Made by a program: the position numbers and the translations under genes. This document shows, one piece after another, positions 1 to 13,110 of a DNA stretch of 64,000 nt (within the stretch, counting starts at the first letter, position 1; each line of letters starts with the position of its first letter). The notes under the pieces were generated by a model. The model was not told the DNA's origin. It searched no databases and saw only the letters and a list, made by a program, of their open reading frames with translations. This DNA comes from Stictocephala bisonia (Eukaryota; Arthropoda; Insecta; Hemiptera; Membracidae): NCBI GenBank assembly GCA_035578905.1, contig JAQJVL010000694.1, forward strand, positions 248,001 to 312,000, read 5' to 3'.

Positions 1-513
1 GTCACAATTTCCTTCATAAAAAACTTGAGCAGCTTGAGTTAAAATAACTATCTAAATTTAACAGACTGCACTTCAAATTGTTAAAACGGACGATGACATT
101 AACTTCATGGACATAAATTGTGTCTGTTTTACAGTCTAGTGGTCATAAATAAGGCATATTTTAAGATTTAAGTTCCGAAAACTAGCAAAAAGGTGCATGA
201 TAAATGTTGAATGTTGTTCTTGACAGTGATGGCTACTCTATAATGTAAACCAACTAGGTTTCAATGTCTCTTTATTGTTACAAGCGGATATGTCGCTAAT
301 TGACTTTGGCTAAATCCTTTCCATTATCCAAGGTTTGATTGGTTGGGGAAGGACTTAGAAATAGAGAACATTTTTAATGTTTATAGGTATAAATAGTTTT
401 AGTCTTTTTTAAATGATTAATAATACGCTATTAATTTAGATATTTTAGTTGCTGATATAATTTATAAGCTACACAAAGAGTACTATTTATTTTGACAAAC
501 GTTTAATTACCCT
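1..513. other. AT-rich DNA with no recognised feature
   Basis: I see no long reading frame, RNA gene or repeat array here. It is the left flank of the first GT-rich minisatellite. Confidence 0.5.
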
Positions 514-1133
514 TGTACACGTATGGGTAGGTTGGTGAGTCAATATAAAAATACGTGTGTGGGCGTGCGGGTAGGTCAATACCACACCACGTGCATGGTT
601 GGGTAGGGCAGTGCCAATGTACTGTACGTTTAGGAGCAAATGGGTGATTAAATACCAGTGTACGTGTATGGGTGATTCAATATCACTGTACGTTTATGGA
701 TGAGTCAATACCACTGTAGGTGTATGGGTGGGTGGGCGACTCATTACCATTGTACGTGTATGAGTGTGTGGTTGACTCAATACCACTGTACATGTATGGG
801 TGGGTGAATCATTACCAATGTACGTGTAAGGGTGGGTGGGTGAATCATTAGCACTGTACGTGTATGGGCGTGCGGGTGAGTCAATACTACTGTACGTGTA
901 TGGGTGAGTCATTGCCAATTTACTAGTATGGGTGGGTGGGTGAATCATCACCATTGTACGTGTATGGGCGTGTGGGTGACTCAATACCAATGTACGAGTA
1001 TGGGTGAGTCATTACCGATGTAAGTGTATGGATGGGTGGGTGAACCATTACCATTGTACGTGTATTTAGTGGGCGGGTAAATCATTGCCAATGTACGTGT
1101 ATTGACAAGCGTGTGAGTCATTGACACTGTACG
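514..1133. repeat. GT-rich minisatellite, array 1 of a dispersed family
   Basis: Tandem repeats of roughly 36-40 bp are built from a GTACGTGTATGGGTG core followed by variable GGGTG copies and a segment like GAATCATTACCATT. Unit length varies through insertion or loss of GGGTG blocks, so there is no single clean period. The same core occurs in arrays at 21.6, 41.9 and 43.4 kb. The minus-strand frame at 694-990, rich in Thr, His and Pro, is a by-product of the repeat and not a gene. Confidence 0.9.
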
Positions 1134-4100
1134 ATTTTCTACTAAACATTACTTATAGATACCATTATATATACTAATTAAATATTTATAGAAATCCAAC
1201 ATAACACAGGAGGTAGAAAATAATAGGATTAAGAAAAGTGAACATAGTATATCCTTACATGTGCGAGACTAATAAAACACATTGTACCATGGTATTACTG
1301 TTTAAGTGAAGGGCTGCAGAAACGATGAACAAAGACCCAACTGTGATTATGAGATAAATGGAAAAGTTAAGATGTCCAATCTTTCTCCCCGTCTTGAGTT
1401 ACTAAACCCGGATTGGAAAATCTATTGTCTAATGTTTTATATTGCAATCAAACATCTTTGCAGTTTAATCATTAGAATGTATCTTCCGTTAAAATGAGGA
1501 ATTAGTATTCATGTTTATCATTTTATATTAACACATATGGTATTGAGGTGCGTTTTTTTTTTTTTTTGTTTAGCAATAATAAGTAATATTATTTTATTTA
1601 ACGTATTTTCATTGTGATTATATAATTAAATACACTTTTTTATATTACTGTTTAGGTTTTCATTTTGATATTAATATAATAATATAAGTAACAATATAAA
1701 TGCAGGAAACAAGTGCATTTCTATAAAATTGTAATTTACTGAAAAAGTTTTAAATACTTGCAACTCATTTTGTCCATGGTATTAAATTTATTTTTTTAAA
1801 TAACGTCAACCATAGTAACATAGTACGCTGTATACAGTTTTGTAAATATGGTTGTATAAAACTTATAAACAATATACTATTTTATAAAATGTACAAAAAT
1901 AACTGTAAGAGATAAACGTAAGAACGATTTTTTTATTTTGTCAGTTGTTAAAAGCTATGGAAAAAAGGAATTCTATAATCATGTTTATATCATAATGTTA
2001 ATATACTTCTCTACAACTTTTACGATTTTATCTATCTTTTGTATTTTAAGTTGTTCCTTTTAAAGTTTATTATGATTTTGTTAACTTCCTCACGTATATA
2101 CTTGTATGTATACCATTTCAAGCTATTAATTATATTTACTTAAGTACAAAATATATTTCACTACAAGATCTCTACATACTCATATTTCCTAGCTTTAGAT
2201 TATTCTCGGATATTATTATGTTTTGATTCATTTATTTATGTACAATGTTTCACAACAGATAAAACATATATCACCTATTTACCCGACTAAAATTTAAACT
2301 ACACGACTAATAACTACATATAACAAACAATACTGAAACAAGAGAGAAAAACTCTTAAATTTTCCATACATCCTAATGGTGAAAAATGCACAGTTAACTT
2401 TACTGTTAGTGTTTAGCTCCTAATATCGTACATGCATACTAAACTTACTTGACAGAAAAGTGAAAATGGTCATTCTCTCAAATCAGAGATACACGTGACA
2501 GTAAAATACTTGATAATAATACTCTATAACTGTTAAAATGCCATGTAGGAGCATTTTACATACAACACATGTTATGGAAAACAATTAAGACAGAGGAAAA
2601 AAATTCTGAAAAGAAAGAAAAAATTCAGTTCAGCGGAAGGATACGTTGATCGTTAAATTATTATTGATTTTTTCGAGTTGAAAAAGAATCTATTGAACAA
2701 TTGAATATATTTGGCTTCTTAGAAAATGTATTAAAGTTTCTGCACATTCTTTATAAAGAACTGTTACCATGTTGATTTGTTTTAAGATGTGGAATAAAAA
2801 CATCCGACTTTGTCTGAATCTGATTGCCGGAACATTAAAATTGGCTTACTCCATAAGCCATGTGTTATCATATCACTAAAACCTTTAATCTGGTGCAGAT
2901 TAGCTAATCCTAATACTGCACTTCGTCTTTCTAAAGTGCAAAATCTGAAATCAAACAATAATTCTTCAAACGACCTAAAACTGACAAAGCCTGTGTAGTC
3001 TCCAGTGCATGAATCTTAAATACTTACTCTAAATCTTCTCTGGCCCTTTAAATTCTGATCCCAATACAACTACACTTAATCAACGATTTTACCAGAGAAT
3101 AATAGAGTATTTAATTGCATTTAGTATATTTAAGCCATATACATGTGGGGCTCGGCGATCAAGATCACTGAACAATTTTATATACACAAAGTTTGATTAC
3201 ATATAAAATAACAACAATATATATATATATGCTCGTTTAGCCCAATAACTTGTAACCGTAAATATTAGAGGAAATAGTTATTTTCATTAATGTTCAGTAG
3301 TCTGCGGATAGTTGTGAAATAAATATGAAATATTAAGCTGCAGAAGCTAATACATACTTAAATCTGATAAATAATTTTAATATCTATAAAAATTTTTAGT
3401 GAAGAGTCACGTGTATTTTTCCGAGCAGAGAGTAAACGTGGCTAATCAGGTTTGAAGCACAGAACCTGGTAAGTAGATTATAAGTTTGCAGACTGACTGC
3501 AGTTTAGTGTCGAATACACTCTACTCACTCATAGGGGACATTTAATGTACATTTAACATACAAACGGTAATAACGGTAATATCTGAGTAAATAAATATGT
3601 ATTATAAAGAGGATTAACATATTTAAAAGTTAAGCCTCTTCAAAATATATTCCATGAAATTCTGTAAATCTAAACAAATGATTCACGACTATGGTTCATT
3701 AAACGATGATACACTGTTTTAATGTAAAATTAAACACATACTCACAGTATTTTCTGTACTTTAATGTTTCTTCATAATTAAAAAAAAATCAATTCTTTGT
3801 TTGTTCATCCACTAATTTCCCCCATATTGGTCATCGATTGGCATTTATACGCTCCTTCTCACATAGTACCAAATCACCTATGTTACAGATGACATAAATT
3901 ATTTTCTTATCGTAATTTTTAAAAATATAACTATGGTTACTATAAGTTCTAAAATACCAGTAAAGCTATTGATGAGACCCGAAAATTTAAAAATAGAATT
4001 TTAACGATAACAATGATCTTTTATTTTTAAACCAAGCCACAGATAAAAGACTAAGATGATGGGAGACCTTGCTATGCAGCCACTGGTTTCGATTCCTGTC

Positions 4101-4784
4101 ATGACCTTATATATCTCTCCCAAATGCCATCAAGTAGATGAAGTTAAAGTGGGTTCCATCTTTGATAAGACCAGAGTCCTTGAGTGGGTACTAAAAGCTA
4201 TACGTAATTTACTGTTTAAGGGGAAACCTTCCTAGTGTTTTTCTGTTGCTTTGTTCAATAATTTCTTAATATAGTCGATAATAAACGTGGTTTCTAATTT
4301 ATTTCTTTGTGATCAGTTTCGTACCTAAATTTAATAAATAATGGTTGTATATTTGTTTCAACTCAAACTAGTTTAAGTTCTATAATTAAGTCATCGGTTA
4401 CCTGTAATAAGAGAGTTTACGAAATTGTGTTTGAGATTTTACAAACATTCTGATAGTCTTCCTACTGGTCAGTCACCCTTCCGTTCTAGGTTATTACGTG
4501 TCATTCTCTTGTGGTTTTTCTATTTTTGAGAGCACTAGAAACACTGTAAACTACCTTTCATTCCGTTTATTACAAGGGTCAACGTAATAATAAATTATGC
4601 CAACCGTAAATTAATCCCAGTAGGCTTTAAAGGCAATTCAAACTTATAACAAGTTTATCTACACAACGGAGCTGCAAGTGTACCTATAATGTTTTGGTAT
4701 ATATGTTATATTCATCCATTGATTATATGAAATAGTATTTATTGATAGTTTACCAGTTACATTATACCGTTGTTAATAGATATA
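1134..4784. other. AT-rich intergenic DNA, no gene recognised
   Basis: It contains short homopolymers (a T run near 1552-1567), a small TA run near 3218-3229 and frames under 65 codons with no recognisable protein signature. A stretch near 2810-3060 reads slightly like decayed coding sequence on the minus strand but too weakly to call. Near 4050-4100 there is an isolated sequence resembling an RNA polymerase III B box (GGTTTCGATTCC) without a convincing partner A box. Confidence 0.4.
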
Positions 4785-4870
4785 ATACAAGTGAACGTCA
4801 CACAGCACAAATGTATCACAAAAGTACAAAATGCACAACCACTGTGGTGATCGATTAACCACGTTTATAT
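4785..4870 (+). repeat. Dispersed repeat DR3, copy 1
   Basis: Contains GTGAACGTCACACAGCACAA followed by AAAAGTACAAAATGCACAA and GGTGATCGATTAACC. Relatives lie at 31.76, 39.92, 52.9, 53.4 and 53.59 kb, in both orientations. I see no coding potential. It may be the end of a DNA transposon or other mobile element; the family is not recognised. Confidence 0.55.
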
Positions 4871-6955
4871 TCCTCAGCAAGAGGAATCCACAAATGAATC
4901 ATATGTGATATTTCAAGCTATGAACTGTTTAAAATATAAAATATGCATCTTCTTGACAAACTGTACGTCAATCAATCAATTTGAATAAGCTAATAGAATA
5001 AAAAATAGCTAAATCTTAAACTATCCACTATATATTAGGTCAGTTTTATATATTATAATTAAAGTAAAAAGTAGAATAAAATACTTTTTACCTATACCAC
5101 CTACAGCAACTAATAAATGTTTTTAAAAATCTAGAGCTTCAAAAGGCAAAGCCAGTATAGAAATTCCTTTAAACATGTCTAGAAATTCCAATTACATATC
5201 TAAAGCAATAAAGAATATAAATATATTTATTATCTAATAAATCCCACTAACATAAGTAAATTAATTTTAATATAATTTAAGAAAATTATTAGCATAACTC
5301 TTGAATAGTTCTCATAAAGTATATGCGTTTGTGATTCAAAATCCATAATTTTAATCTCTTACAAACAAATTAATGTGTTTACACTCATAAATATTTTTTG
5401 AAACTTCACTAAAAATTCCAAGTTCAATTAGGCTTAAAAGCTAAGAGCTCCTCCTTTCTCCTCGATTTTTCCATGTATATTTGGTTACTTACTAGAATTT
5501 AAAAGTGTAAAAAGTCTCATGAATTTATGAATAAACATATATCTTGATGGAAATAAATATTTATGTATATATAAACTTCTGTATTTCCTATAAGTACTCA
5601 ATAACGAGCTAAGAAGGAGTAAATGACATAAAATGTCACATTTTGGCTGTTCCCACACATTTATTCCAGTGAACTTAAATTATCCAAGTTAAATTGGCTT
5701 TAGGAAACAGTTCCATCAACTTGCATCAATTCTTCCACCTCCGATTCCTACCAAAACAGATATCAATAGTATTTTAGCAATACAATGCTGTCACCTTTTT
5801 TCTTATTTTATTCAATTGGAGAAGGAAAAATTACACGTACATTTTCACTAACTAATTTTAGATACAGAATATCTTTACTTGCAATACTTTTAGTATCATG
5901 TCTGCAACAGTGTAAATAGCGAGAATATTAATTTTAGAGTATGAAACTATCTTTAGGAAATAAGTAAAGTTTTATTATAAACGAGTTAATTTTATGTAAT
6001 TATTATCAATTGTTTCCGGGATTGTAACAATTAATTATTAATTTACCAAACTAACTATAAACATTTTTATAAATGGCAATACATAAATAATAGTAACCTA
6101 ATTTAATCGTTTCAAATTACTTATTGAATCTAAAATATCACGGATAAATCGTATAGGCTTAATAAATTCTGTATATCATACTAAAGTGCCCATTTGAATC
6201 TAAAAGTTTCGAACGTCTGAACTCCACTTGTTACGATAACGAAGGTAGTTTGGAATGTTCATTCCAGTGGTTCTAGATGTCAGCCAACCGTGAGGTATGA
6301 GAATTCACCACTTCAACTGTACTCCAAATTGTAACACTCGTAAAGCCTGTGAAATACTCTGACTAAATACATTCCAAAACAGCTTTTGAATGTAATACTC
6401 ATAAATACTTCACTTAAAATTTATATTAAAAGGTATTGAAAGCTAACCTTTATTCGTAGTAAAATCTTTCTACGTCACACAATTCTGAGATACCTACCTC
6501 CTGAGCTAGTTGACAGTTATTAGTTTTAATTACACTGTCTATATGTATACGTATATTTTATTTAAAATGTACAAAACCTCAAACATTACTTTAGTCCGTC
6601 GATCTATGATCCCATACACTTTCTGTTGGTCGAAACCATTTAGTATAATTGGACATGTTTATGTTGATGTTGTGCTGAGCCACAACTTCGACAAACGTTT
6701 TCGAGTCGCACTCAACAGGGAATGATCATGTCAGTGATATAAAGTCGAGTAAATCATGACCTAGTTCTGTCCAACTCTCAATCTGACTTGAAATAAGACA
6801 TCTCTAAGCGGATTGTAACTTGTTTCTAGACTAAGAGTTGGCTCTTCTCCAGAATTTACTTGCAGTCTCTACTTATAAATCTTAGTAAATATAACATGTT
6901 TTACCATTATCTCAATGATTTTCTTCTTTTTGTTTTATTTAATATATTAAAATTT
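4871..6955. other. AT-rich intergenic DNA, no gene recognised
   Basis: Only short frames occur (such as 6510-6725) and none shows a family signature. No array or structured RNA is visible to me. Confidence 0.4.
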
Positions 6956-7026
6956 ATTTATTTTATATGGTTACGGGTAGGTGTGTAACCATATAAAATA
7001 AATATTTATTTATTTTATATGGTTAC
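6956..7026. repeat. 19-bp inverted repeat with an extra direct copy
   Basis: ATTTATTTTATATGGTTAC at 6956-6974 is followed after a 10-base loop by its exact reverse complement at 6985-7003. A further copy in the first orientation ends at 7026. It sits just beyond the 3' end of the RT remnant that follows. Possibly the relic of a small terminal-inverted-repeat element; function unknown. Confidence 0.8.
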
Positions 7027-7116
7027 ACCATTTTACATAGATTCATAGATAATACACTTTGATTCAATTAAAACGATACAAATAATTTCTTTTATAATTA
7101 TGAGGCATAAAGTTCA

Positions 7117-8307
7117 TTAATGAAAAAACTTGAAGTGTTCCTTTTTAAAAGTAACCTCAGACATGGTGAAGAAATCAACATAATCAGATATGCTATTTCC
7201 CAAGCGATGGAGACGTGGTATTGAACTGTGATAAGAATATAGTGTTTGATAATACTTCCTCTCATACAAACGTTAAGTTCTAGACGATCTTGAGCAGCAA
7301 AAATCTATTCTTCCAAGTAGGTCAGGGGAATCCACTGTAGCTGTGATAATCTTTTTGAGAAGAAGTAAGCCACTGACCTGGCACCTGGTGTTCAAAAATT
7401 GATGACCAAAATTACGTCTGACGTCCTTGAAGGGAACCTCCGAATATCGAAAGCCAAGTTGTATTCCGAGAATTCGAAAAAATTTCTTCAGCATACTCTC
7501 AAGAGAATCTATATGTCCCACTTGATATGGTGACCACAAAGGTGAACAGTACTCTATGATGGGATATACAAGTTGAACATACAGTGTTCTAAGTGCTTAA
7601 GGGGAAAATCCGTCTTTGGACACCCTAATAATAAACCCAAGAGCTAAATTTGCCTTTCGGCTAATACAGTTCAGGTGATTTGAAGGACTGAGTGAAGATG
7701 TTATAGTCACTCCAAGATCCTTAATCATAGAAAATCTGCTGAGTGGTTCTTCTCCAAGAGAGTACTCGAAGCTAATCATATTAGTCCGTCGAGAGAATGT
7801 AAGTACAGATCATTTAGATAAATTAACCTCAATTTCATTTCTACAACACCACAGTAATACATTATTTAAATCCTCCAGCAGATCTCTGCAATCAAGGTTT
7901 GAAGTGACCTCTTTATACAATTTGGCATCATCTGCATAGAGTAATATCTTTGAGTGTTTAGTGATAAAAATTATATCATTAATATAGATGGAAAATAATA
8001 AAGGCCCCAGGAGGGAACCCTGGGGGACTCCAGAAAGTACACTAAAGGCATTGGATCCATTGCATCTAACCACCTGTTGACGATCACTCAAATAAGTTTG
8101 AAACCATCGCAGCTTGGTACCAGTAATACCCAACTTACTAAGTTTAGCTAGTAGATGGTCATGGCTAACTATCAAAATGTCTATAGGTCAATGAAGATAC
8201 TATCTATTTGACTCCCTCTATTAAAAGCCGATATGATTCCATCCTTATAAACAGTGAAATTTGTTGTGGTTGATCTTCCTTTTAAGAAACCATGCTGGGC
8301 TGTAGAT
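7117..8307 (-). pseudogene. Decayed non-LTR retrotransposon ORF2: RT and C-terminal domain
   Basis: Read on the minus strand, this is the second half of a LINE ORF2 broken by stops and frameshifts. The first recognisable piece reads QHGFLKGRSTTTN, the stretch before RT motif A. The next (8175-7810) has an RT palm: a fingers segment ending LRWFQTYLSDRQQVV, the GVPQGSLLGPLLF block and a YADDAKL active-site box containing both Asp. Later pieces (7779-7597, 7539-7273) cover the region after the palm, and the frame ends with a TAA at 7119-7117 after FKKEHFKFFH. The 5' part of ORF2 (endonuclease) and ORF1 are missing, as in a 5'-truncated insertion. It is closest in style to Jockey/CR1-type elements; clade assignment is inference. 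No active product is expected. Confidence 0.9.
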
Positions 8308-8439
8308 AAAGTATTTTTTTATTTTCTATACAATAACAATGTTAATGCATAAAAGGAACATTGATTTTAATTGACGTACAATTTTGTTGTGTCATTGTAA
8401 TATGTGTTACTTGAACTTACTTAAAAACACTCTTCATTA

Positions 8440-8830
8440 TTATTCATTATTCATTTCTAAGACGCCGATTGTAGAGATAAAGGTGAATATGAGGGATGAA
8501 TGAGTGTGATGAGTGAAGATGAACGAGAGTACTCATTGTTACTTTCTGAGTTCGACTTAGATCAGAAAGGACTATTTATTAATATCCCAATAACTAGAGC
8601 AACTATGAGACCTACAGCTTTACGTGGAATCCGAACCACACAGTGTTGGTCTGATGTTCAGCTAACTGACAAGTCTGACACTCAGTTCTCTCCGCTACAA
8701 AACATCTGAACCTTGACTACCATCCAAAATGGACACCCCAGACTTCTCCAGTAGGGTCCGCGTCGATGGCAATCATTGAGCGTACGCCGTGTCGGTATTA
8801 GGAAGACCGAGCATGTTATGTCAAATTCAA
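8440..8830 (+). repeat. Dispersed repeat DR1, copy A
   Basis: One of six clear copies of a roughly 500-bp repeat. Landmarks in order are a CGATTGTAGAGATA segment, CATTGTTAC, TTTATTAATATCCCAATA, CGTGGAATCCGAACCAC, CAGCTAACTGACAAG, TGGACACCCCAGACTTCT and GTGTCGGTATTAGGAAGAC. The same landmarks in the same order occur at 40.5 and 63.6 kb, and reversed at 15.9, 43.9 and 49.3 kb. The 69-codon frame at 8500-8709 lies inside the repeat and is not a gene. The repeat lacks an RT, obvious terminal repeats or a poly-A tail that I can see. Confidence 0.85.
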
Positions 8831-10050
8831 AACAAATATTACAATAAAATTATGCACTGTTTCAGCAGTATTATAAATGATCAGACATTTTAGTGCTGTA
8901 GATAGCAATTACTTCCGTGTGAAAAAGCAAAGAATAATTCGTATAAATCGCTTTCTTAATCAAACATTTAAATACTTATTAAAAGAGATATATATTTTTT
9001 AATTGAAATTCGCTTCTTTATTTATAAGTATTGTTACCCAAAGCGTGTTGTTACACCGTGTTAGAGATTGCTCGTATTAGTTTGGGTATGTAAAATGTTT
9101 TATTAAAGTGTAACAGGAATGTTCCAGCTTTAACTATGAGTTTAGATGTCAATAAAGTTTTATTATACTCTAGTAAAAATTTGCTTGAGCAGTGCTAATT
9201 ATAAATGTTTCAGAGAGTGGAAAGGTTTTCTGAAAAAAGTGTAAGACGTGTCTCATAAGAGATAGGCCATAAGTCAATAACTTATCTGATATTGACTCTG
9301 CAAGTATAAAGTGAAAACGTACCCACCATCTTTGGTTGGTATAACTCTGGGTTACTTCAAGCCTCTGCTCTAATTATACAACTAATAAAGAGCCATTATC
9401 GAGTACTTATTCGACATAAAATTCCTGTTGTGAGTAAAAAAACTCTTTTAATGTTTCTTAACTTTTTTAAAGGAATAGTACTAAATATAACGTTATTATT
9501 TAGTTTTTATCAAATAAAACAAAAATTAAAATTAAAATTGGTTCTATTGGTACACAAAAAGTTAACAATAAGTTATATACTAGTTATCTCAAAGAACTAA
9601 GCGTGCAACAGTATTACAAAAAGTACTTTCAATAGCCATTAAAAGAATTACTTTGAAAAATATATACGTTGTTAAAGTCAACAAAATAAACCTTAAATAT
9701 TGTTATGTTGTAATAAATTTAATATAATTTAAATAATTTGCAGTAGGTAAAATTACTGCCTATGAAAATATAAGCAAAATATAATACAAATATAACTTTT
9801 TTTTTTAACAGAAGATAGAGAACAAAATCCAAGTAAATATGTGATATACTAAAATGAGGATTTTGCTCAGTGCAGTTCTCAACCGAAAGTAAGTCCAGAT
9901 AAAAAAAAATAAATAAATAAAACTAAAACAACACACAATTTTACTTGTCAAAAATTAATTGACTAACCAAAACAGTTTATTATTTTATGTATTTTCAGGT
10001 TAATAATTTATAATTAATTTAAATTTGTATTGATGCCTTCAAGATATTTT
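8831..10050. other. AT-rich intergenic DNA, no gene recognised
   Basis: No reading frame or repeat array that I can support. Confidence 0.4.
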
Positions 10051-10106
10051 GTTGCAATATACACCTGAAGATGATCTAAGGATCGAAACATGTAGTATAT
10101 TAAATA
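10051..10106 (+). ncRNA. Hammerhead-ribozyme-like motif
   Basis: The segment has CTGAAGA (10065-10071), a GATC/GATC helix with TAAG loop (10073-10084), then GAAAC, a palindromic ACATGT that could form the short helix III, and an unpaired A at 10094. The flanks can pair as helix I: AATATAC (10056-10062) with GTATATT (10095-10101), leaving a two-base bulge next to the core. This is the type I hammerhead layout. One T (10072) stays unpaired between core and helix II, which departs from the standard fold, so cleavage activity is uncertain. Similar motifs are known from Penelope-like retroelements in animals. No Penelope RT is visible nearby. Confidence 0.45.
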
Positions 10107-11084
10107 AAAGTGATCGAACAAGGTAATATATTTTATTTCTCCATTATAAAAATTAATTAGTTGTATTACTAAAATAAGATCCTACAATAAACAACGAATG
10201 AAGCTAGGTACAAATTAATTTCCAACCATATAAAGGTGTAGTCTTTTTAATGTTTGAAAATTAGAAGGAAACAGTTTTTTTTCAATATAAATACAAAATA
10301 TTAAATCATCTAGAACTATTAATATTTCTGGCACAAATATTCAATCAGCAAAAATAAATAGTGCTATTTTAATGATCCCCTCTCTGTTACAAAATTGTTC
10401 AATATTATCTGTTAAAAATAATTAATTGAATCTAGGAGGTTATGGACTCAGTAAATTTGTATTACAATTGTGTAGAGTGACTAATACAGTCAAATTCAAT
10501 ATAATAATGTACAGTAATCATTTAAGTTTTACAAAGAAACTGTCATTTTACTCATACGTTATTCCGAACTCAATTTAGTTGATATTATTTGAGGTGATTA
10601 AAGTTCGTAGTCTGTATATTTATATCATAATATTCATGTTAGATTTGAAAATTAATATATTAAATAGTTCATAAAAATATTCACGCCACTGGTTAAAATA
10701 TCTTCAACAGTAAAGTTTAATTAAAGGTGTCAATCAGTAAGTTTGTAAAAAAAAAAACACACTTGAAATTGCCCCGTCGTCCTTAAAGGTCCTTATAACT
10801 GAAAGAATCTTGTTTAAAGTCAAAGAAAGTTTGTTGCTGTCAATGTCATCGACAATTCCGGTAACTACCGTTTTAACTTACAGTAACTAGTTAAGTACAA
10901 GTAATTAAAATAAATGTCAAAGATAAATATAACATGTGAGCATGTTTGTGGTGGGACATCATTTGTAATTATATAGTAAATTATTAATGTACTGTTAATT
11001 TATTCAACGTAATTTTTTCTGCTCAGTAGCTTTCTAAATATGTAATCCTATTTTCATGATGTTTCACTGAATTTATATCCCTTT
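10107..11084. other. AT-rich intergenic DNA, no gene recognised
   Basis: The first ~45 bases may belong to the same repeat as the hammerhead-like motif. Otherwise I see nothing to annotate. Confidence 0.4.
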
Positions 11085-11150
11085 CATTGTCAATTATGTG
11101 AAAATCAAACTGATACTATGTGCTTCGGTTTCCACGTAAATTGTATTCTT
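11085..11150 (-). repeat. Dispersed repeat DR1, short fragment
   Basis: GAAAATCAAACTGATACTAT followed by CGGTTTCCACGTAAATT matches the DR1 segment reading GAAAATCAGACCGATACTAC and GGAATCCACGTAAATC at 16.12-16.17 kb. Both ends are lost. Confidence 0.6.
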
Positions 11151-11589
11151 AGTTACAACCTAAAGCCAAATATATTTAAGAAAAGGCCAGTAATTAATAA
11201 ATCAATGACAAATGAAGAACCGGTGGTATCAGCTGATCCCTTTCAACATTTGTTATGACAATGATTGGTATCAAACTGAGCAGATTTAGTTTGTGAAGCA
11301 GAGCTTTGACCAACTACGATACTGATCAAATTGTATTCACCCCACTTTGTAGGGACTTGTTAATGAACCTATATTGTGTTAAACAAATTTTGAAGCAGAC
11401 AGCTGTGACAATAAGTGTGTCCATTCATCCTACAGTTATGACAACGTGAATATCACGTGACCTCTAAATTAATTAATATATTGTGTTTGCACAGACTAAG
11501 TAGTCATGTCCTTAGTCCAACACATACAACATGAGTGGTTTATTATTCTAGTTTACGTATACTACACGTATGACTGACTACTAAAACTA

Positions 11590-13110
11590 ACTTATACGCG
11601 TATATTGTGTTAGCCAAAAAATACACGGAACCGATGTGACAGCGTGAGTGGCTACTAACCCTACTTTGTACGTGACTTGTAAACTAATTGATAAATTGTG
11701 TTAACCAATAAATACACGGAACAGCTGCGACAACGTGAGTGGTTAATAACCCAACTTTGTACGTGACTTATAAACTAATTGATAAATTGTTAACCAATAA
11801 ATATACGTAACAGCTGTGACAACGTGAGTGGTTAATAACCCTACTTTGTACGTGACTTGTAAACTAATTGATAAATTGTTAACCAATAAATACACGGAAC
11901 AGCTGCGACAACGTAAGTGGCTACTAACCCTACTTTGTACGTGACTTTTAAACTAATTGATAAATTGTAATAACCAATAAATATAAGGAACAGCTGTGAC
12001 AACGTGAGTGGCTACTCACCCTACTTTGTACGTGACTTGTAAACTAATTGATAAATTGTGTTAACCAATAAATACACGGAACTTCTGCCACAACGTGAGT
12101 GGCTACTAACCCTACTATGTACGTGACTTGTAAACTAATTGACAAATTGTGTTAACCAATAAATACACGGAACAGCAGTGACAACGTAAGTGGCTACTCA
12201 TCCTACTTTGTACGTGACTTGTAAACTAATTGATAAATTGTGTTAACCAATCAATACACGGAACAGCTGTGACAACGTGAGTGGCTACTAACCCTACTTT
12301 GTATGTGACTTGTAAACTAATTGATAAATTGTGTTAACCAATAAATACATGGAACAGCTGCGAAAACGTGAGTGGCTGCTCATCCTACTTTGTACGTGAC
12401 TTGTAAATTAATTGATATATTATGTTAACCAATAGATACACGGAACAGCTGTGACAACGTGAGTGGCTACTAACCCGACTTTGTACGTGACTTACAAACT
12501 ATCCGTGATAGATTTAACAACGTGAGTGGCTACTCATCCTACTTTGTACGTGACTTGTAAACTAATTGATATATTGTGTTAACCAATAGATACACGGAAC
12601 AGCTGTGACTGCGTGAGTGGCTACTAACCCTACTTTGTACGTGACTTGTAAACCAATTGATATATTGTGTTAACGAATAAATACACGGAACAGCAGCGAC
12701 AAGGTGAGTGGCTACTAACCCTACTTTGTACGTGACTTGTAAACCAATTGATATATTGTGTTAACCAATAAATACACGGAACAGCTGCGACAACGTGAGT
12801 GGCTACTAACCCAACTTTGTACGTGACTTACGAACTATCCGTGATAGATTTAACAACGTAAGTGGCAACCTATCTTACTTTGTACGTGACTTGTAAACTA
12901 ATTGCTTTATTGTGTTAACCAATACATGCATGTGACAGATGTAACAACGTGAGTGCCTACTCGGCCCACTTTGTACGTGACTTCTAAACTAACTACTATA
13001 TTGTGTTAACTAATACATATCCGTGATAGATTTAACAACGTAAGTGGCAACCTATCTTACTTTGTACGTGACTTGTAAACTAATTGATATATTGTGTTTA
13101 CTTGGGCCAA
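11590..13110. repeat. ~91-bp satellite array
   Basis: About 17 units of 88-91 bp, each containing GTACGTGACTTGTAAACTAA, GTTAACCAATAAATACACGG and CAACGTGAGTGGCTACTAAC. Several units are shortened and replaced by a CTATCCGTGATAGATTTAAC variant (near 12500, 12838 and 13020), giving irregular higher-order structure. Flanks on both sides carry related sequence: AAGTAGTCATG occurs at about 11500 and 13112, close to an ATATTGTGTTT segment. This suggests the array grew inside a duplicated segment. There is no open frame of interest. Confidence 0.95.

Noticed and set aside
2810..3060. Decayed LINE coding sequence on the minus strand
   Set aside because: One block (about LERRSAVLGLANL) is faintly like the post-RT region, but no second motif is found.
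4040..4110. Second tRNA-derived SINE (B-box-like GGTTTCGATTCC) or 5S-like GATGGGAGACC
   Set aside because: Single short matches without a partner promoter box, tail or second copy in the window.
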